Shown in pieces: positions 26,545-35,681 of a stretch of 64,000 bases of DNA; positions within the stretch are counted from its first letter, which is position 1, and each line of letters starts with the position of its first letter. The notes below the pieces were generated by a model. It ran no database searches. It had not been told where the DNA came from and saw nothing but the letters and a program-made list of their open reading frames with translations. The stretch comes from an uncultured Pontibacter sp. (lineage in GTDB: Bacteria; Bacteroidota; Bacteroidia; Cytophagales; Hymenobacteraceae): assembly GCF_947492645.1 (NCBI RefSeq), contig NZ_CANLMZ010000009.1:186001-250000 (forward strand). Direction: 5' to 3'. The translations under genes and the position numbers were made by a program.

Positions 26545-26725
26545 GCAGATTGGATTATTAGCCTAGCCTGCTGAAAGCCTCTTTTAATAGCTAAGGTGTT
26601 ATAAATTAGTGTGATAGCTACAAAATCAGCTCTGCCTGTTGGTAAATCAACAATAGTTTAATAACATAATATATGCCTACTGACGTATGTGGGGTGAAAA
26701 TGATTACTCGCTCCCATAAATACTA

Positions 26726-27568
26726 ATGGTTAATAAAGCAAACAGTAGGCCTGTTACGCAGTCGTTAAAGGAGTATGCCAGAGGTATAGCAGGAGGGCTT
26801 CTGTTTAGCTTCCCGATGCTTTATACTATGGAAGTCTGGTGGGCTGGTTTTATAGCTAAGCCATCAGATTTGTTAATATTAATGCTGGTAACTTTTCTGC
26901 TGCTACTTGGCTATAACCGCTATGCAGGCATGCACCCTGGGGTTACATGGCGTAGTGTTGTAGTTGATTCTTTTGAAGAATTAGGTTTAGGCCTTCTGCT
27001 CTCGTTTGCGATGTTGCTCATACTTAACAGGATTCACTTTAACGGTATGGGGCTTGATGAGGTGATGGGCAAAGTTATTATAGAGGCAATGGCGGTATCT
27101 ATAGGCGTATCGGTAGGTACGGCGCAACTAGGTACCCGCAACGATGAACAGGAAGAGGAGGAAGAGGTGGCCCGCGACACAAAATCCGCTATGGTAGTGC
27201 TTGCCCTATGCGGTGCCATTATAGTTGGGGGTAACGTAGCGCCTACCGAAGAAGTACTGCTGATAGCTGTGGAAGCGACGCCGGCACATATTCTTTTTTT
27301 AGCGCTGGTTTCGGTGTTGCTGTGCATGATAGTAGTCTACTTTAGCGACTTTAGAGGTACTATTCGAGGTGAAGCTAACTCCCTTGCCTTTAATATAACA
27401 TTTGACACATGCCTGAGCTACTTGATTGCATTAGCCGCTAGTGCCTTTATGCTTTGGTTTTTCGGGCGCTTCGACGGGGAAAGTTTATGGACATGTGTGG
27501 CGCAGTCTGTTGTTTTAGGTGTTATAACATCATTAGGCGCTTCGGCAGGTCGCCTGCTTATTAAATAA
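26726..27568 (+). CDS. TIGR02587 family membrane protein
   Basis: 280 residues with about seven membrane segments and an acidic cytoplasmic loop rich in Glu (near residue 140). The N-terminal ARGIAGGLLFSFPMLYTMEVWW and the central GGNVAPTEEVLLIA are marks of this uncharacterised family. It heads an array with TIGR02588 (15 bases on), cyanophycinase and a guanidino-group hydrolase. The TIGR02587/02588 pair usually occurs together. The membrane role is unknown; a link to the peptide or polymer handled by the downstream enzymes is an inference from order alone. Confidence 0.85.
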   Translation: MVNKANSRPVTQSLKEYARGIAGGLLFSFPMLYTMEVWWAGFIAKPSDLLILMLVTFLLLLGYNRYAGMHPGVTWRSVVVDSFEELGLGLLLSFAMLLILNRIHFNGMGLDEVMGKVIIEAMAVSIGVSVGTAQLGTRNDEQEEEEEVARDTKSAMVVLALCGAIIVGGNVAPTEEVLLIAVEATPAHILFLALVSVLLCMIVVYFSDFRGTIRGEANSLAFNITFDTCLSYLIALAASAFMLWFFGRFDGESLWTCVAQSVVLGVITSLGASAGRLLIK

Positions 27569-27583
27569 TAATGTAGGACTTGT

Positions 27584-28000
27584 ATGGATCAAGAAAATAA
27601 GAAGGAGCCTAACGGATCAAAAGACATCAAAAACTGGCTGGAGTGGACTATATTCGCAATCAGCCTTATTATGGTGCTAACACTATTGGGGTACCTGGTG
27701 CACCAGGTATATACTGATAAACCATCTTCTCCTGACCTTTTGGTACAAACCGTTGCTGACCCATCGGAGCATGCGCCTTTCCGGCACCTTGTTACGATAT
27801 ATAACAAAGGAGGAACAACCGCAGAAGAAATACTAGTAGAAATAGTTTTAGAGAAAGAAGGCGATGTGATCGAAAAGGCCGAATTGCAACTGCCTTTTTC
27901 ACCACAGGAATCCACGCGGGAAGTATGGGTTAATTTCAGGGAAAACCCCGCTATGGCAGACACCTTAGTAACCAGAGTAGTAAGTTATAAAAAGCCTTGA
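27584..28000 (+). CDS. TIGR02588 family protein
   Basis: 138 residues. An N-terminal basic/acidic stretch precedes one membrane segment at about residues 19-40 (WLEWTIFAISLIMVLTLLGY). The rest is a beta-rich extracytoplasmic domain (LVTIYNKGGTTAEEILVEIVL, then REVWVNF). It matches the partner family of TIGR02587, and lies 15 bases after it, so they probably form a membrane complex. Function unknown. Confidence 0.82.
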   Translation: MDQENKKEPNGSKDIKNWLEWTIFAISLIMVLTLLGYLVHQVYTDKPSSPDLLVQTVADPSEHAPFRHLVTIYNKGGTTAEEILVEIVLEKEGDVIEKAELQLPFSPQESTREVWVNFRENPAMADTLVTRVVSYKKP

Positions 28001-28024
28001 TGCTTAAACTAAAAATGTGAAACT

Positions 28025-28918
28025 ATGGCAAAGCGAAAAGTTACTGGCATACAAAAGTTGCAGCGCCAGCCGCCTGTACCCAAGGGGCGGCTATTGGCTA
28101 TCGGCGGTAAAGAAAGTAAAAACGAGGATCCGCAGAATGAGGACCAGGAACACAACAATGCTTTTGAGAGTGAGCAGATACTGAAGTTTTTTATAGAACA
28201 TCTGAAAGGGGATAACCCGTTGATTGCTTTTATTCCTACAGCCTCTACCGTGCCAGAAGAGATGGCAAAAGAGTATGTTAAGGTATTCAGCAAATTGGGC
28301 TTAAACAAAGTAGAAGTACTCGATATCCGTAACAGGGACGATGCCCAAAAGGAGGAATACCTGAAGGTAATCGAAAAGGCCAGCGGAATTTATTTCTCAG
28401 GCGGTGACCAGTTACGGCTTACTTCCATACTTGGGGGCACCCAACTGTTGCAACTCATGAAGGAGCGTTATACCCACGATGAAATACTGATTGCAGGAAC
28501 CAGCGCAGGCGCAACGGCACTCTCCACACCCATGATTTATGAAGTAATGTCGCAGGGTGGGTTTATAAAAGGCGATGTACGGATTACCACCGGGCTTGAG
28601 TTCGTTAAAAATGTTGCCATCGATACCCATTTTATACAGCGTGGCCGCCTGGTAAGAATGGCCCAATGCATTGTTACAAACCCGGGTTGCCTGGGTATGG
28701 GCATCGAGGAAGACACCGCCGCCTACATTACGGAAGGTAAAGATGTAAAAGTTGTGGGGAGTGGCTTAGTAACCATTATAGACGGTATGCACTTAAAAGA
28801 TACAAATATTTATAGGGTGTCTGCCGGGGAGCCTTTTTCTGCCAGGGGCTTGATTGTGCATTTACTTAGCGATGGGGAAACCTATACGCTGCCTTACTAC
28901 GACCAGCTGCATATCTAA
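28025..28918 (+). CDS. Cyanophycinase (peptidase S51 family)
   Basis: 297 residues. The serine nucleophile motif GTSAGA has Ser160, preceded by the YFSGGDQLRLT strand of the family, and followed by DTHFIQRGR, the region of the other active-site residues. Cyanophycinase cuts the beta-Asp-Arg units of cyanophycin (multi-L-arginyl-poly-aspartate). The N-terminal 40 residues are basic and disordered with no export signal. It is 24 bases after TIGR02588 and is followed by a guanidino-group-modifying enzyme, a match for processing arginine-containing peptides. No cyanophycin synthetase is in the window. Confidence 0.88.
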   Translation: MAKRKVTGIQKLQRQPPVPKGRLLAIGGKESKNEDPQNEDQEHNNAFESEQILKFFIEHLKGDNPLIAFIPTASTVPEEMAKEYVKVFSKLGLNKVEVLDIRNRDDAQKEEYLKVIEKASGIYFSGGDQLRLTSILGGTQLLQLMKERYTHDEILIAGTSAGATALSTPMIYEVMSQGGFIKGDVRITTGLEFVKNVAIDTHFIQRGRLVRMAQCIVTNPGCLGMGIEEDTAAYITEGKDVKVVGSGLVTIIDGMHLKDTNIYRVSAGEPFSARGLIVHLLSDGETYTLPYYDQLHI

Positions 28919-29027
28919 CCCCAGGAATCGGCCCCACCATTGCATGTGCTATGATTACCATACCGGCCAAGTGTTAGAGGGCTACTGGCTGGTAACGAAA
29001 GTATAATCAACACAAAGTATAAACGTA

Positions 29028-30365
29028 ATGCAGCAAACTGAAACACAACTAAAAGTAAGGCATTACCCTTTACTAAAAGAACTGGAAAATGAAGAGCGGC
29101 AGGAGATAAGCGAGAAAGGCATGCGCCGCAGGTCGGTTGCCATTAGCTTGCTGCAGGAGTACCAACGTTTGCCCATGCAACCTACGCTTGTCTCTAGTGC
29201 CGATGGCGCTTTAGAGGGCCTGCACCTTAACATACCGGCTTATGCTTTAAGTGGGCCGAACAACCCGCTCTGGAACATTTACCAGGACCTTATACAGAAG
29301 CTGCCGCCGCATACGCACCTGCACATACTTACACACGAATCAGTTTATGCCCCGATGGAGGAGTGGTTGCAAAGCCAGGAGTTAATGCCACGGGTAAAGC
29401 TTTATGCGCTGCCCGACTCGTGTAAAATGACTGTTTGGGCGGAAGATGATTTTGAGCTGGTGCTGGATAAAGCAGATGATACCCTGTTCATGGTACAGCC
29501 TCACTCCAACAGAAGAACCGGCGACGAAAACGCGAGCCACTACAGCAGCAGTTTCTTTAACTGGCCACGGGTAAAGGTACCTATATACTTCGAAGGGGGT
29601 AACATTCTGGTAGGTGATAATTTCTTTTTTGTAGGGGCCGATTACGGCGTAAATACCTTTCTGGACATGCAAAGCTCTTTAAACCCGGAGCAGTACGATC
29701 GCCTGAACCGGCTGGTGTGCGAGCGGTTTAAAAAATACCTGGACCATGAGAGAAAGCTGTTTTTAATTGGGAGCACGGTGCAGATACCTTCCGAAAAGAG
29801 GGTAGAATTTGAAATGAACGGTGAGAAGTGGGAGGAGGAGTATTATCACCACAATACTGAAGGCACGGTGCAGCCTGTTTTCCATATAGACATGTTCATA
29901 ACGCTGGCCGGCCGCAACGAAGCCGGTAAATACCAGGTGCTGGTAGGCGACCCGCAGCAGGCTGCATCCATACTTGATCACGATTTCATAACCAGGTTAA
30001 ACCCAATGGCCTTTGATGATATAGCTGCTACGCTAAGTAGGCTAGGCTTTGAGGTTATCCGGAACCCTTTGCCATTGGTATACGTCGATGACCTGGAAAG
30101 CAAACTGCGGAAATGGTACTATGCCAGCTACAACAATGTACTGGTCGAGATTACATCACCAACTGATAAAACGGTGTGGCTCCCTACCTATGGGCATGGT
30201 AACTGGGAGCAATTAAAGCGAACTGACGAGGAAAACAAAGCTATCTGGGAGAAGCTGGGTTTTAAAGTTGTTTTACTCACTGACTTTCATCCTTTCGCTG
30301 AATTTTCCGGATCGGTGCATTGCATTAAAAAATACGTGAAGCGAAATTCAATCAAAGCGGAGTAA
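29028..30365 (+). CDS. Guanidino-group-modifying (deiminase/dihydrolase-like) hydrolase
   Basis: 445 residues. The C-terminal 300 residues show the pentein fold of arginine or agmatine deiminases: E189 in FEGGN, H286-x-D288 in FHIDMF, and a terminal nucleophile Cys432 in SGSVHC, with an acidic W-A-E-D-D-F region near residue 143. The N-terminal 110 residues are extra. This composition fits a guanidine hydrolase (deiminase or dihydrolase type) rather than an amidinotransferase, but the reaction is not proven. It is 110 bases after cyanophycinase on the same strand, so the likely substrate is arginine or an arginine-containing dipeptide. A terminator follows at 30420-30465. Confidence 0.75.
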   Translation: MQQTETQLKVRHYPLLKELENEERQEISEKGMRRRSVAISLLQEYQRLPMQPTLVSSADGALEGLHLNIPAYALSGPNNPLWNIYQDLIQKLPPHTHLHILTHESVYAPMEEWLQSQELMPRVKLYALPDSCKMTVWAEDDFELVLDKADDTLFMVQPHSNRRTGDENASHYSSSFFNWPRVKVPIYFEGGNILVGDNFFFVGADYGVNTFLDMQSSLNPEQYDRLNRLVCERFKKYLDHERKLFLIGSTVQIPSEKRVEFEMNGEKWEEEYYHHNTEGTVQPVFHIDMFITLAGRNEAGKYQVLVGDPQQAASILDHDFITRLNPMAFDDIAATLSRLGFEVIRNPLPLVYVDDLESKLRKWYYASYNNVLVEITSPTDKTVWLPTYGHGNWEQLKRTDEENKAIWEKLGFKVVLLTDFHPFAEFSGSVHCIKKYVKRNSIKAE

Positions 30366-30419
30366 GAACTTACTGGGTTTGCATGTACAGGCTGTGCCGC
30401 ATCAACTCTAAGCATTAAC

Positions 30420-30465
30420 TATGCAGCGGGCAAAGCATGGTTATTTATACTTAGCCCGCTGCATA
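30420..30465. terminator. Bidirectional terminator
   Basis: 12 bp perfect stem (30420-30431 and 30454-30465) with a 22-base loop, between the convergent hydrolase and LLM genes. Confidence 0.75.
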
Positions 30466-30473
30466 AAAGTAAT

Positions 30474-31496
30474 TTAAACCTTCTTGCCAAGTTCCGAGAT
30501 GATCTCGTAAGACCTGAGCCTTGCTTTGTGGTCGTAGATATGGGCTGCCACCATAATCTCATCTACCTGTGTTTCATCAACAAAAGCCTGCATCTCTTCC
30601 TGCACCGTTTTAGGGCTGCCTACAAAAGTATAACGCAGCATTTGCTGCACAGCATATTGTTCTGTAGCACTCCAAATGCCTTCCATACTATCCACGGGCG
30701 GTTGTTGCGGGCTGGCTGTGCCATTTATCACATTCAGGAAAGCCTGGTACAAAGTAGTTACCAGGCGGTTGGCTTCGGCGTCAGTATCTGCGGCCACTAC
30801 GTTAATACAAGCCATGGCGTACGGCTCCTGCAACACATCAGACGGAGTAAAACTGTCGCGGTATACTTTAAGGGCTGCATGCAGCGCGGCAGGGGCAAAG
30901 TGGCTGGCAAAGGCATAAGGTAAACCCATCAGTCCGGCCAGTTGTGCCCCAAAGGTGCTGGAGCCTAAAAGCCAGATAGGTACATTGGTTCCCTCGCCGG
31001 GCACAGCGCGCACGCGGGCATTTGGCTGCACCGGCCCCAGATAAGTTCTAAGGTCCTGCACGTGCTGCGGAAAATCTTCCACCGATTCCATCAAGTCTCT
31101 TCTTAATGCCCTTGCCGTCAGTTGGTCTGTGCCAGGGGCGCGGCCTAAGCCAAGGTCTATTCTACCTGGGTACAAAGTTTCGAGGGTGCCAAACTGCTCT
31201 GCCACCACCAGCGGCGCATGGTTGGGTAACATAATGCCACCCGAGCCAACTCTTATTTTTGACGTTCCGCCTGCAATATAGCCTATCAGCACAGATGTTG
31301 CCGAGCTGGCAATGCCCTGCATGTTGTGGTGTTCGGCCAGCCAGTAGCGGTTATAACCTAAGCGCTCTACGTGCTGCGCCAGGTTCAGGCTGCTTTTAAA
31401 CGAGTCGGCAATGGTTTTACCCGAAAGAATGGGTACAAGATCCAGAACCGACATTTTAGTTTCTGACAACTTCTTATTGGGAGATGTGTTGCTCAT
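30474..31496 (-). CDS. LLM-class flavin-dependent oxidoreductase
   Basis: 340 residues from the ATG at 31496; the ORF upstream adds residues that do not fit. It has the luciferase-like barrel pattern: [19 protein letters not shown] near residue 50, [25 protein letters not shown], and [17 protein letters not shown] near residue 110. It belongs to the group related to MsnO8-type oxidoreductases and would use reduced FMN. Substrate unknown. Monocistronic. Confidence 0.9.
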   Translation of the reverse strand: MSNTSPNKKLSETKMSVLDLVPILSGKTIADSFKSSLNLAQHVERLGYNRYWLAEHHNMQGIASSATSVLIGYIAGGTSKIRVGSGGIMLPNHAPLVVAEQFGTLETLYPGRIDLGLGRAPGTDQLTARALRRDLMESVEDFPQHVQDLRTYLGPVQPNARVRAVPGEGTNVPIWLLGSSTFGAQLAGLMGLPYAFASHFAPAALHAALKVYRDSFTPSDVLQEPYAMACINVVAADTDAEANRLVTTLYQAFLNVINGTASPQQPPVDSMEGIWSATEQYAVQQMLRYTFVGSPKTVQEEMQAFVDETQVDEIMVAAHIYDHKARLRSYEIISELGKKV

Positions 31497-31664
31497 ATGT
31501 TTACTTGTTCTTTTTTGCTGACACCCTGCAAGGCAGTATATCAATTTCTATACTCAACAACCAACCTGAGGTTATGTTACGAATCCCTCAAATAAAAATG
31601 TTTAAACGTTGGTTTAGTGCACTAAAGGCAAGAAATTCATCTCAGGTTGTGTAAAGTGCTTAGT

Positions 31665-32246
31665 TTATCGTGTTTCGGTGGGGTAAAGTATAAAGTCCTC
31701 CACCTCCTGTACGCCGCCGTTAGCAAGATCACCTAAAAGCATTTCGCCCACCCGTACCCTTATCAGGCGCAGGGTAGGGAAGCCCACGGCCGCAGTCATT
31801 TTTCTAACCTGCCTGAACTTACCCTCCGATACAGTAATAGAAACCCAGCTGGTAGGGCCATGCCTGTCGTCGCGTATTTTGCGGCTCCGAGCCGGAAAGT
31901 CGGGGGTAGGGTTCAGCTGGCGGGCTTTGCAAGGCAAGGTTTTGTACATGGCTTCCCCAGTCCCGATTTCGACACCGGCTTGTAGCAGGGCAATGGCTTC
32001 TTCCGTTACAAGGCCGTCCACCTGCGCGTAATATTCCTTCTCCACATCTTTGCTGCGCACCTGCTCGCTCATTTTTCCATCGGTTGTAAGCAGCAAAAGG
32101 CCTTCGCTATCCTCGTCTAAGCGGCCGATAGCCATTGTTCCCTCCGGGAAATCGTATAAATCGCCGAGCAGCTTTTTCTTTTTATGGTTGGTAACAAACT
32201 GGCTGATGTAGCCATACGGTTTATGAAGTATAAAATGCCTGTGCAT
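31665..32246 (-). CDS. RsuA/RluE-type pseudouridine synthase
   Basis: 193 residues. Catalytic motif GRLDEDSEGLLLLT with Asp44 is complete, and the C-terminal V-S-E-G-K-F-R-Q-V-R-K-M-T-A-A-V-G-F motif fits. There is no S4 domain, so it matches RluE-like enzymes of about this length, which modify a uridine of 23S rRNA. The target base is inferred. The N-terminal HFILHKPYGYISQF is typical. Monocistronic. Confidence 0.9.
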   Translation of the reverse strand: MHRHFILHKPYGYISQFVTNHKKKKLLGDLYDFPEGTMAIGRLDEDSEGLLLLTTDGKMSEQVRSKDVEKEYYAQVDGLVTEEAIALLQAGVEIGTGEAMYKTLPCKARQLNPTPDFPARSRKIRDDRHGPTSWVSITVSEGKFRQVRKMTAAVGFPTLRLIRVRVGEMLLGDLANGGVQEVEDFILYPTETR

Positions 32247-32504
32247 TGATTAGGGCTGTTTTGTAACTGATTTATGCCAACGGAACTATGCCTGCATACA
32301 AGGTACGCTGGGGTAGCAAAGGTCTGACATTATAAGGCAATTGCCAAAGATTGCGGTGCAAGTGGAGTGGCAGGTGGCTCTTACCAGGTAATAGGTTTGC
32401 AGCAAAAAGTATAAGTTGCTGATAAAGTGAAATATGCTAACATAACTGTGGGAGTATCTGCAAAAGGAGCAAGTGCAGCCTAATATGTGTAGGGGGATTT
32501 ATAC

Positions 32505-33188
32505 TTAGACAATCAGCTTATAGCCTACACCCCGGATATTTAAAATTTCTACTGCCGGATCCTGTTTGAGGTGCTTGCGCAGCCTGGAGATAAACACATC
32601 CATGGAGCGACCATTAAAAAAATTATCGTCTCCCCAGATTTTCAGGAGGCTGGCTTTCCTGTCAAGTACCTGGTTCCTGTGTTGCATGAGCAGCTTTAGC
32701 AGTTCATTTTCGCGGTGCGATAGCTTACAAACCAATTCCTGTTTCAGCCACAGCTCCTGCTTTTGGGGTGCAAACGTGTAATGGCCAATAGCTATACTTT
32801 CAGGAGTTTTTTCTGCGGAGGCATTTCTGCGCAGCAGCTCCTTAAGGCGCATCACTAACTCTTCGAGGCTAAAAGGCTTTTTAAGGTAATCGTTTCCGCC
32901 CAGCTCAAACCCCCGCACCACATCTTCTGTCATGGACTTTGCTGTCAGGAAAAGCACAGGCGTGGTTTTATCGGTTTTGCGGAGCTCCTGCACAAAAGTA
33001 AAGCCATCCATCAGCGGCAGCATGACATCTACCACGCAAACGTCGAAAGCGGCGGCGTGTACAGCGTCAAGGCCCTGAAGGCCATTGGGCGCGTGTGTCA
33101 CCGTAAAATCACGTTTCTGTAAACTTTCGGTTACAATTTTAGCCAGCTGCGGCTCGTCTTCAAGCAGGAGTACGCTCGGCTGTTTCAT
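32505..33188 (-). CDS. OmpR-family response regulator
   Basis: 227 residues. Receiver domain with phospho-acceptor Asp54 (VVDVMLPLMDGF), Thr in FLTAKS and Lys in YLKKPF. A winged helix of the OmpR/PhoB type fills residues 130-227 (LSHRENELLKLLMQHRNQVLDRKASL, then SRLRKHL). It overlaps the kinase gene by 29 bases. OmpR-type regulators bind tandem repeats with helical spacing; four TTAACA(C) copies with a 10 bp period lie at 34710-34746 beyond the kinase start, a likely target of this protein. Confidence 0.93.
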   Translation of the reverse strand: MKQPSVLLLEDEPQLAKIVTESLQKRDFTVTHAPNGLQGLDAVHAAAFDVCVVDVMLPLMDGFTFVQELRKTDKTTPVLFLTAKSMTEDVVRGFELGGNDYLKKPFSLEELVMRLKELLRRNASAEKTPESIAIGHYTFAPQKQELWLKQELVCKLSHRENELLKLLMQHRNQVLDRKASLLKIWGDDNFFNGRSMDVFISRLRKHLKQDPAVEILNIRGVGYKLIV

Positions 33189-34668
33189 AAGTATAAAGTG
33201 GTAAGGCTATGGTAAAAGTGGTGCCCTGGTTTTCTTTGCTTTGCAGGCTGATGCTGCCGCTGTGGCGTTCTATTATTGTTTTAGCGTAACTTAAGCCCAG
33301 GCCGTAGCCTTTGGTGTTGTGCACGTTGCCAGACGGTACCCTGAAAAACTTATCAAACACCTTTTGCTGCATTGCAGTCGGAATTCCGATACCGTTGTCT
33401 GTTATGGAAAGTATGGCTTTACCGTTTTCTGCGTGGCAGCTAATGTGCAAGCGCAACGTACCGCGGCTATACTTCAGGGCATTCTCGATTAGGTTAGACA
33501 GCACATTGAGCAGGTGCAGTTCATCTGCATTTACAAGTATGACTTGCGCTGGTTGATCGAAATTTATACTTGCGCCGGCAATATCCAGTTGGGGGCGGTG
33601 CTGTAGGATAGCCTGCTGCACCAGCTGCTGCACACTTACCGGCCGTGGCAACAGTTCCAGCTGGTTCTGCTCAAAGGCCAGGTTTTTCAGGATACCATCT
33701 ATCAGGTGCGAAAGCCGGCCAGACTGCTGCCGGATTATAGAGAGATATTCTGCTGATGAGTTTTTGCTCAGGTTAAAGTCCTGCATGGCTTCTGCGGCGA
33801 TGCTGATGGTGGCAACTGGTGTGCGCAGCTCGTGCGTCATGTTGTTCACAAAATCATTTTTAAGCTCTGCCAGTTTTTTCTGGCGCAGGATCGTGAGCAC
33901 GGTATAAGCAAAGCAGCAGATAGTGACTGCAGCCAGCACCAACGAACTTAACAGCACCCACTTCATGCGCAGCATCAGGGTTTTGTTTGGGTCCGGGAAG
34001 TAGGCTGTTACTTCATAGAATGGTCTTCTGAAACCAAACTCGAAAGTCCGGGTGGCGTAGGGGTAAACTTCGGTTTCGGCAAGCGCTTCATCTGCAAAGT
34101 ATAAACGGTGGCTTGTTTTTATATCTCTTGCAAGCAGTTCTTCTTTGTAAAACTGCTGCAGTCGGGCTTTATCCAGTTGCATTTGCTTATAGGCTTCCTC
34201 CAGCAGGTCGCCTAGTTGCCTGGTATAATAAATAGCGACTTTCTCCTGCAGGTTTTCCCGCACATGGGTGTTTACAAAGCGGTTGATGAAGTACTGCTTT
34301 ACCTTGGCAGTCATTTTTCCTGTCTCAGGCCTGTACTCCTGGAAACCAATTGTGAAAGTGGCCTCTTCGTTATCGGATTCCTTTTTATCGGTTACGGTAA
34401 ACACGGTGGTGCCGGAAACTGTATCAACATGGCAGTCAATGTTAACGAGGTTCGTGTCTGCTAGCCATGCTTTATACTTGTCGGCGATGTAATCCTGGCG
34501 CAACTCCATGTCCCTGTCCACGGCAGCTTGCAGGGCCTGGTTTATATCGGCTTTAAATGTTTTAGAGGCACTTAAATAGCCCTGGTAGCTCCAGTAAAAC
34601 TGAAACGACAGCAGGCACAGCGTGCAGACCGACATTAAAACCAGAATCAGCTTTATTCTTTGCTTCAT
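33160..34668 (-). CDS. Sensor histidine kinase, two membrane segments
   Basis: 502 residues from the ATG at 34668; the ORF upstream adds 16 unlikely residues. Membrane segments at about 6-26 and 238-262 bracket a periplasmic sensor of about 210 residues with no recognised fold. Phospho-accepting His279 lies in MTHELRTPVA, and the HATPase domain has N box NLIENALKYS, G1 DNGIGIP and G2 KGYGLGL. It is the first gene of the operon with the OmpR-type regulator. A TATATTTG -7-like element on the minus strand (34674-34681) lies almost on the start. Confidence 0.92.
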   Translation of the reverse strand: MKQRIKLILVLMSVCTLCLLSFQFYWSYQGYLSASKTFKADINQALQAAVDRDMELRQDYIADKYKAWLADTNLVNIDCHVDTVSGTTVFTVTDKKESDNEEATFTIGFQEYRPETGKMTAKVKQYFINRFVNTHVRENLQEKVAIYYTRQLGDLLEEAYKQMQLDKARLQQFYKEELLARDIKTSHRLYFADEALAETEVYPYATRTFEFGFRRPFYEVTAYFPDPNKTLMLRMKWVLLSSLVLAAVTICCFAYTVLTILRQKKLAELKNDFVNNMTHELRTPVATISIAAEAMQDFNLSKNSSAEYLSIIRQQSGRLSHLIDGILKNLAFEQNQLELLPRPVSVQQLVQQAILQHRPQLDIAGASINFDQPAQVILVNADELHLLNVLSNLIENALKYSRGTLRLHISCHAENGKAILSITDNGIGIPTAMQQKVFDKFFRVPSGNVHNTKGYGLGLSYAKTIIERHSGSISLQSKENQGTTFTIALPLYTYETAERTPA

Positions 34669-34709
34669 AGTACCAAATATAACGATTCGTGTACGTATTT
34701 GTGCAGCCG

Positions 34710-34746
34710 TTAACACTATTTAACACTCCTTAACACGCCTTAACAT
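34710..34746. promoter_or_regulatory. Four tandem TTAACA(C) repeats, 10 bp period: candidate OmpR-type operator
   Basis: TTAACAC occurs at 34710-34716, 34720-34726 and 34730-34736, and TTAACAT at 34740-34746, each copy exactly 10 bp after the last with unrelated 3-base spacers. The array lies between the divergent kinase gene (start 34668) and the secreted-protein gene (start 34796). A -7-like TTCCTTTG at 34767-34774 puts the array at about -35 to -71 of the plus-strand promoter, the place for an activator. Confidence 0.7.
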
Positions 34747-34795
34747 TAAATCAGGAATTAGTAAGCTTCCTTTGTCTAAACCAAAAAAAGCTTCT

Positions 34796-35473
34796 ATGAA
34801 CCAATCAGTAACCTCCGGCATCTGCCAAAGAGCAACAGCAAGTATAAAGTATGGCCTTGCGATAATGTGCCTGCTGCTCAGTTTCCAAAGTAAAGCCCAT
34901 ACTTCAGACAGCACCACCATTACCGTATCCTGGGATATGAACTCCGGCGAACTGCGGGACGTGCTAAGGCTGCAGAACATCGAGTATTTTAACGTTGCCT
35001 TTTCCGATACCAGCTTAAGGGGCAAACATTTTAAGCTGATATCCAAAGAGTACCGCAACGGCAAGCTTATCGCCACCCGCGACTTTTTTACGCAGACGGG
35101 TTATCCTGCCGCATTCATGTTTGATAAAGACAGCGCCTCCTTCACGTTTAACGTGTTGGCACGTCAGCCTAAAAAGAAGCAGACACACTTCATGTTTCAG
35201 TTTGATCGGGTGGGGCTTAACCCAAAGTATAAATCCAAAAATACGGACCTGTACAGCCTGCGCGATGCAACCGGATCATTGGACAAACCGGTGCAGGTGC
35301 CACTCTATACTGCTTTCCCGCTGTTGGTGTACTCGCTGCCTTACGTTGACCCCCAGAACCCGGATTTATACCAGTACTGCGCCCTTACCAAAGATAGTGT
35401 GCCGCCAAGCGAGTGGGGCCAAAAGTATGGGGTTAAGCATTACATCGTGTTCGAGATGGAGATAACAGATTGA
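34796..35473 (+). CDS. Secreted hypothetical protein divergent from the two-component system
   Basis: 225 residues from the ATG at 34796. A long N-terminal region ends in a hydrophobic stretch (about residues 20-34) and KAHTSD, which fits a signal peptide. The mature part begins TTITVSWDMNSGEL and has a beta-rich, single-domain look. No family is recognised. It faces the two-component operon across the TTAACA(C) array, and the array position suggests that the OmpR-type regulator activates it. This arrangement is the strongest hint to its role: an envelope protein linked to the signal sensed by the kinase. Confidence 0.7.
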   Translation: MNQSVTSGICQRATASIKYGLAIMCLLLSFQSKAHTSDSTTITVSWDMNSGELRDVLRLQNIEYFNVAFSDTSLRGKHFKLISKEYRNGKLIATRDFFTQTGYPAAFMFDKDSASFTFNVLARQPKKKQTHFMFQFDRVGLNPKYKSKNTDLYSLRDATGSLDKPVQVPLYTAFPLLVYSLPYVDPQNPDLYQYCALTKDSVPPSEWGQKYGVKHYIVFEMEITD

Positions 35474-35511
35474 ACTTGTAGCTAAGAAAAGAAGTGGCCT
35501 TGCCAGTTCAT

Positions 35512-35561
35512 GCTTCGCGAGAATTCTGGAGTCCTGTACTTTTTCAGACTTCTCGTGAAGC
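35512..35561. repeat. Imperfect hairpin after the secreted-protein gene
   Basis: A 17-base arm at 35512-35528 pairs with 35545-35561 with one mismatch and one G-T pair. It has no T run, so it may be a mRNA 3' structure. Confidence 0.4.
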
Positions 35562-35681
35562 TTGTGTCTAAGGCTTAAACTACCACGCAGGCAATACTTA
35601 TCCTAATCAGAGCAACAGCAATTAGAATCATACTTTACCACTACGGCAGGCTCTCTAAATCAAACTAAACCAGTATAACCT

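Noticed and set aside
32247..32504. Gap with short frames such as M-P-A-Y-K-V-R-W-G-S-K
   Set aside because: Frames are broken by stops and show no signal or family pattern; I cannot call a gene or pseudogene.
34710..34746. The TTAACA(C) repeats as a CRISPR or simple sequence repeat
   Set aside because: Only four 7-base units with 3-base unrelated spacers; the 10 bp period and the place between divergent genes fit a regulator site far better.
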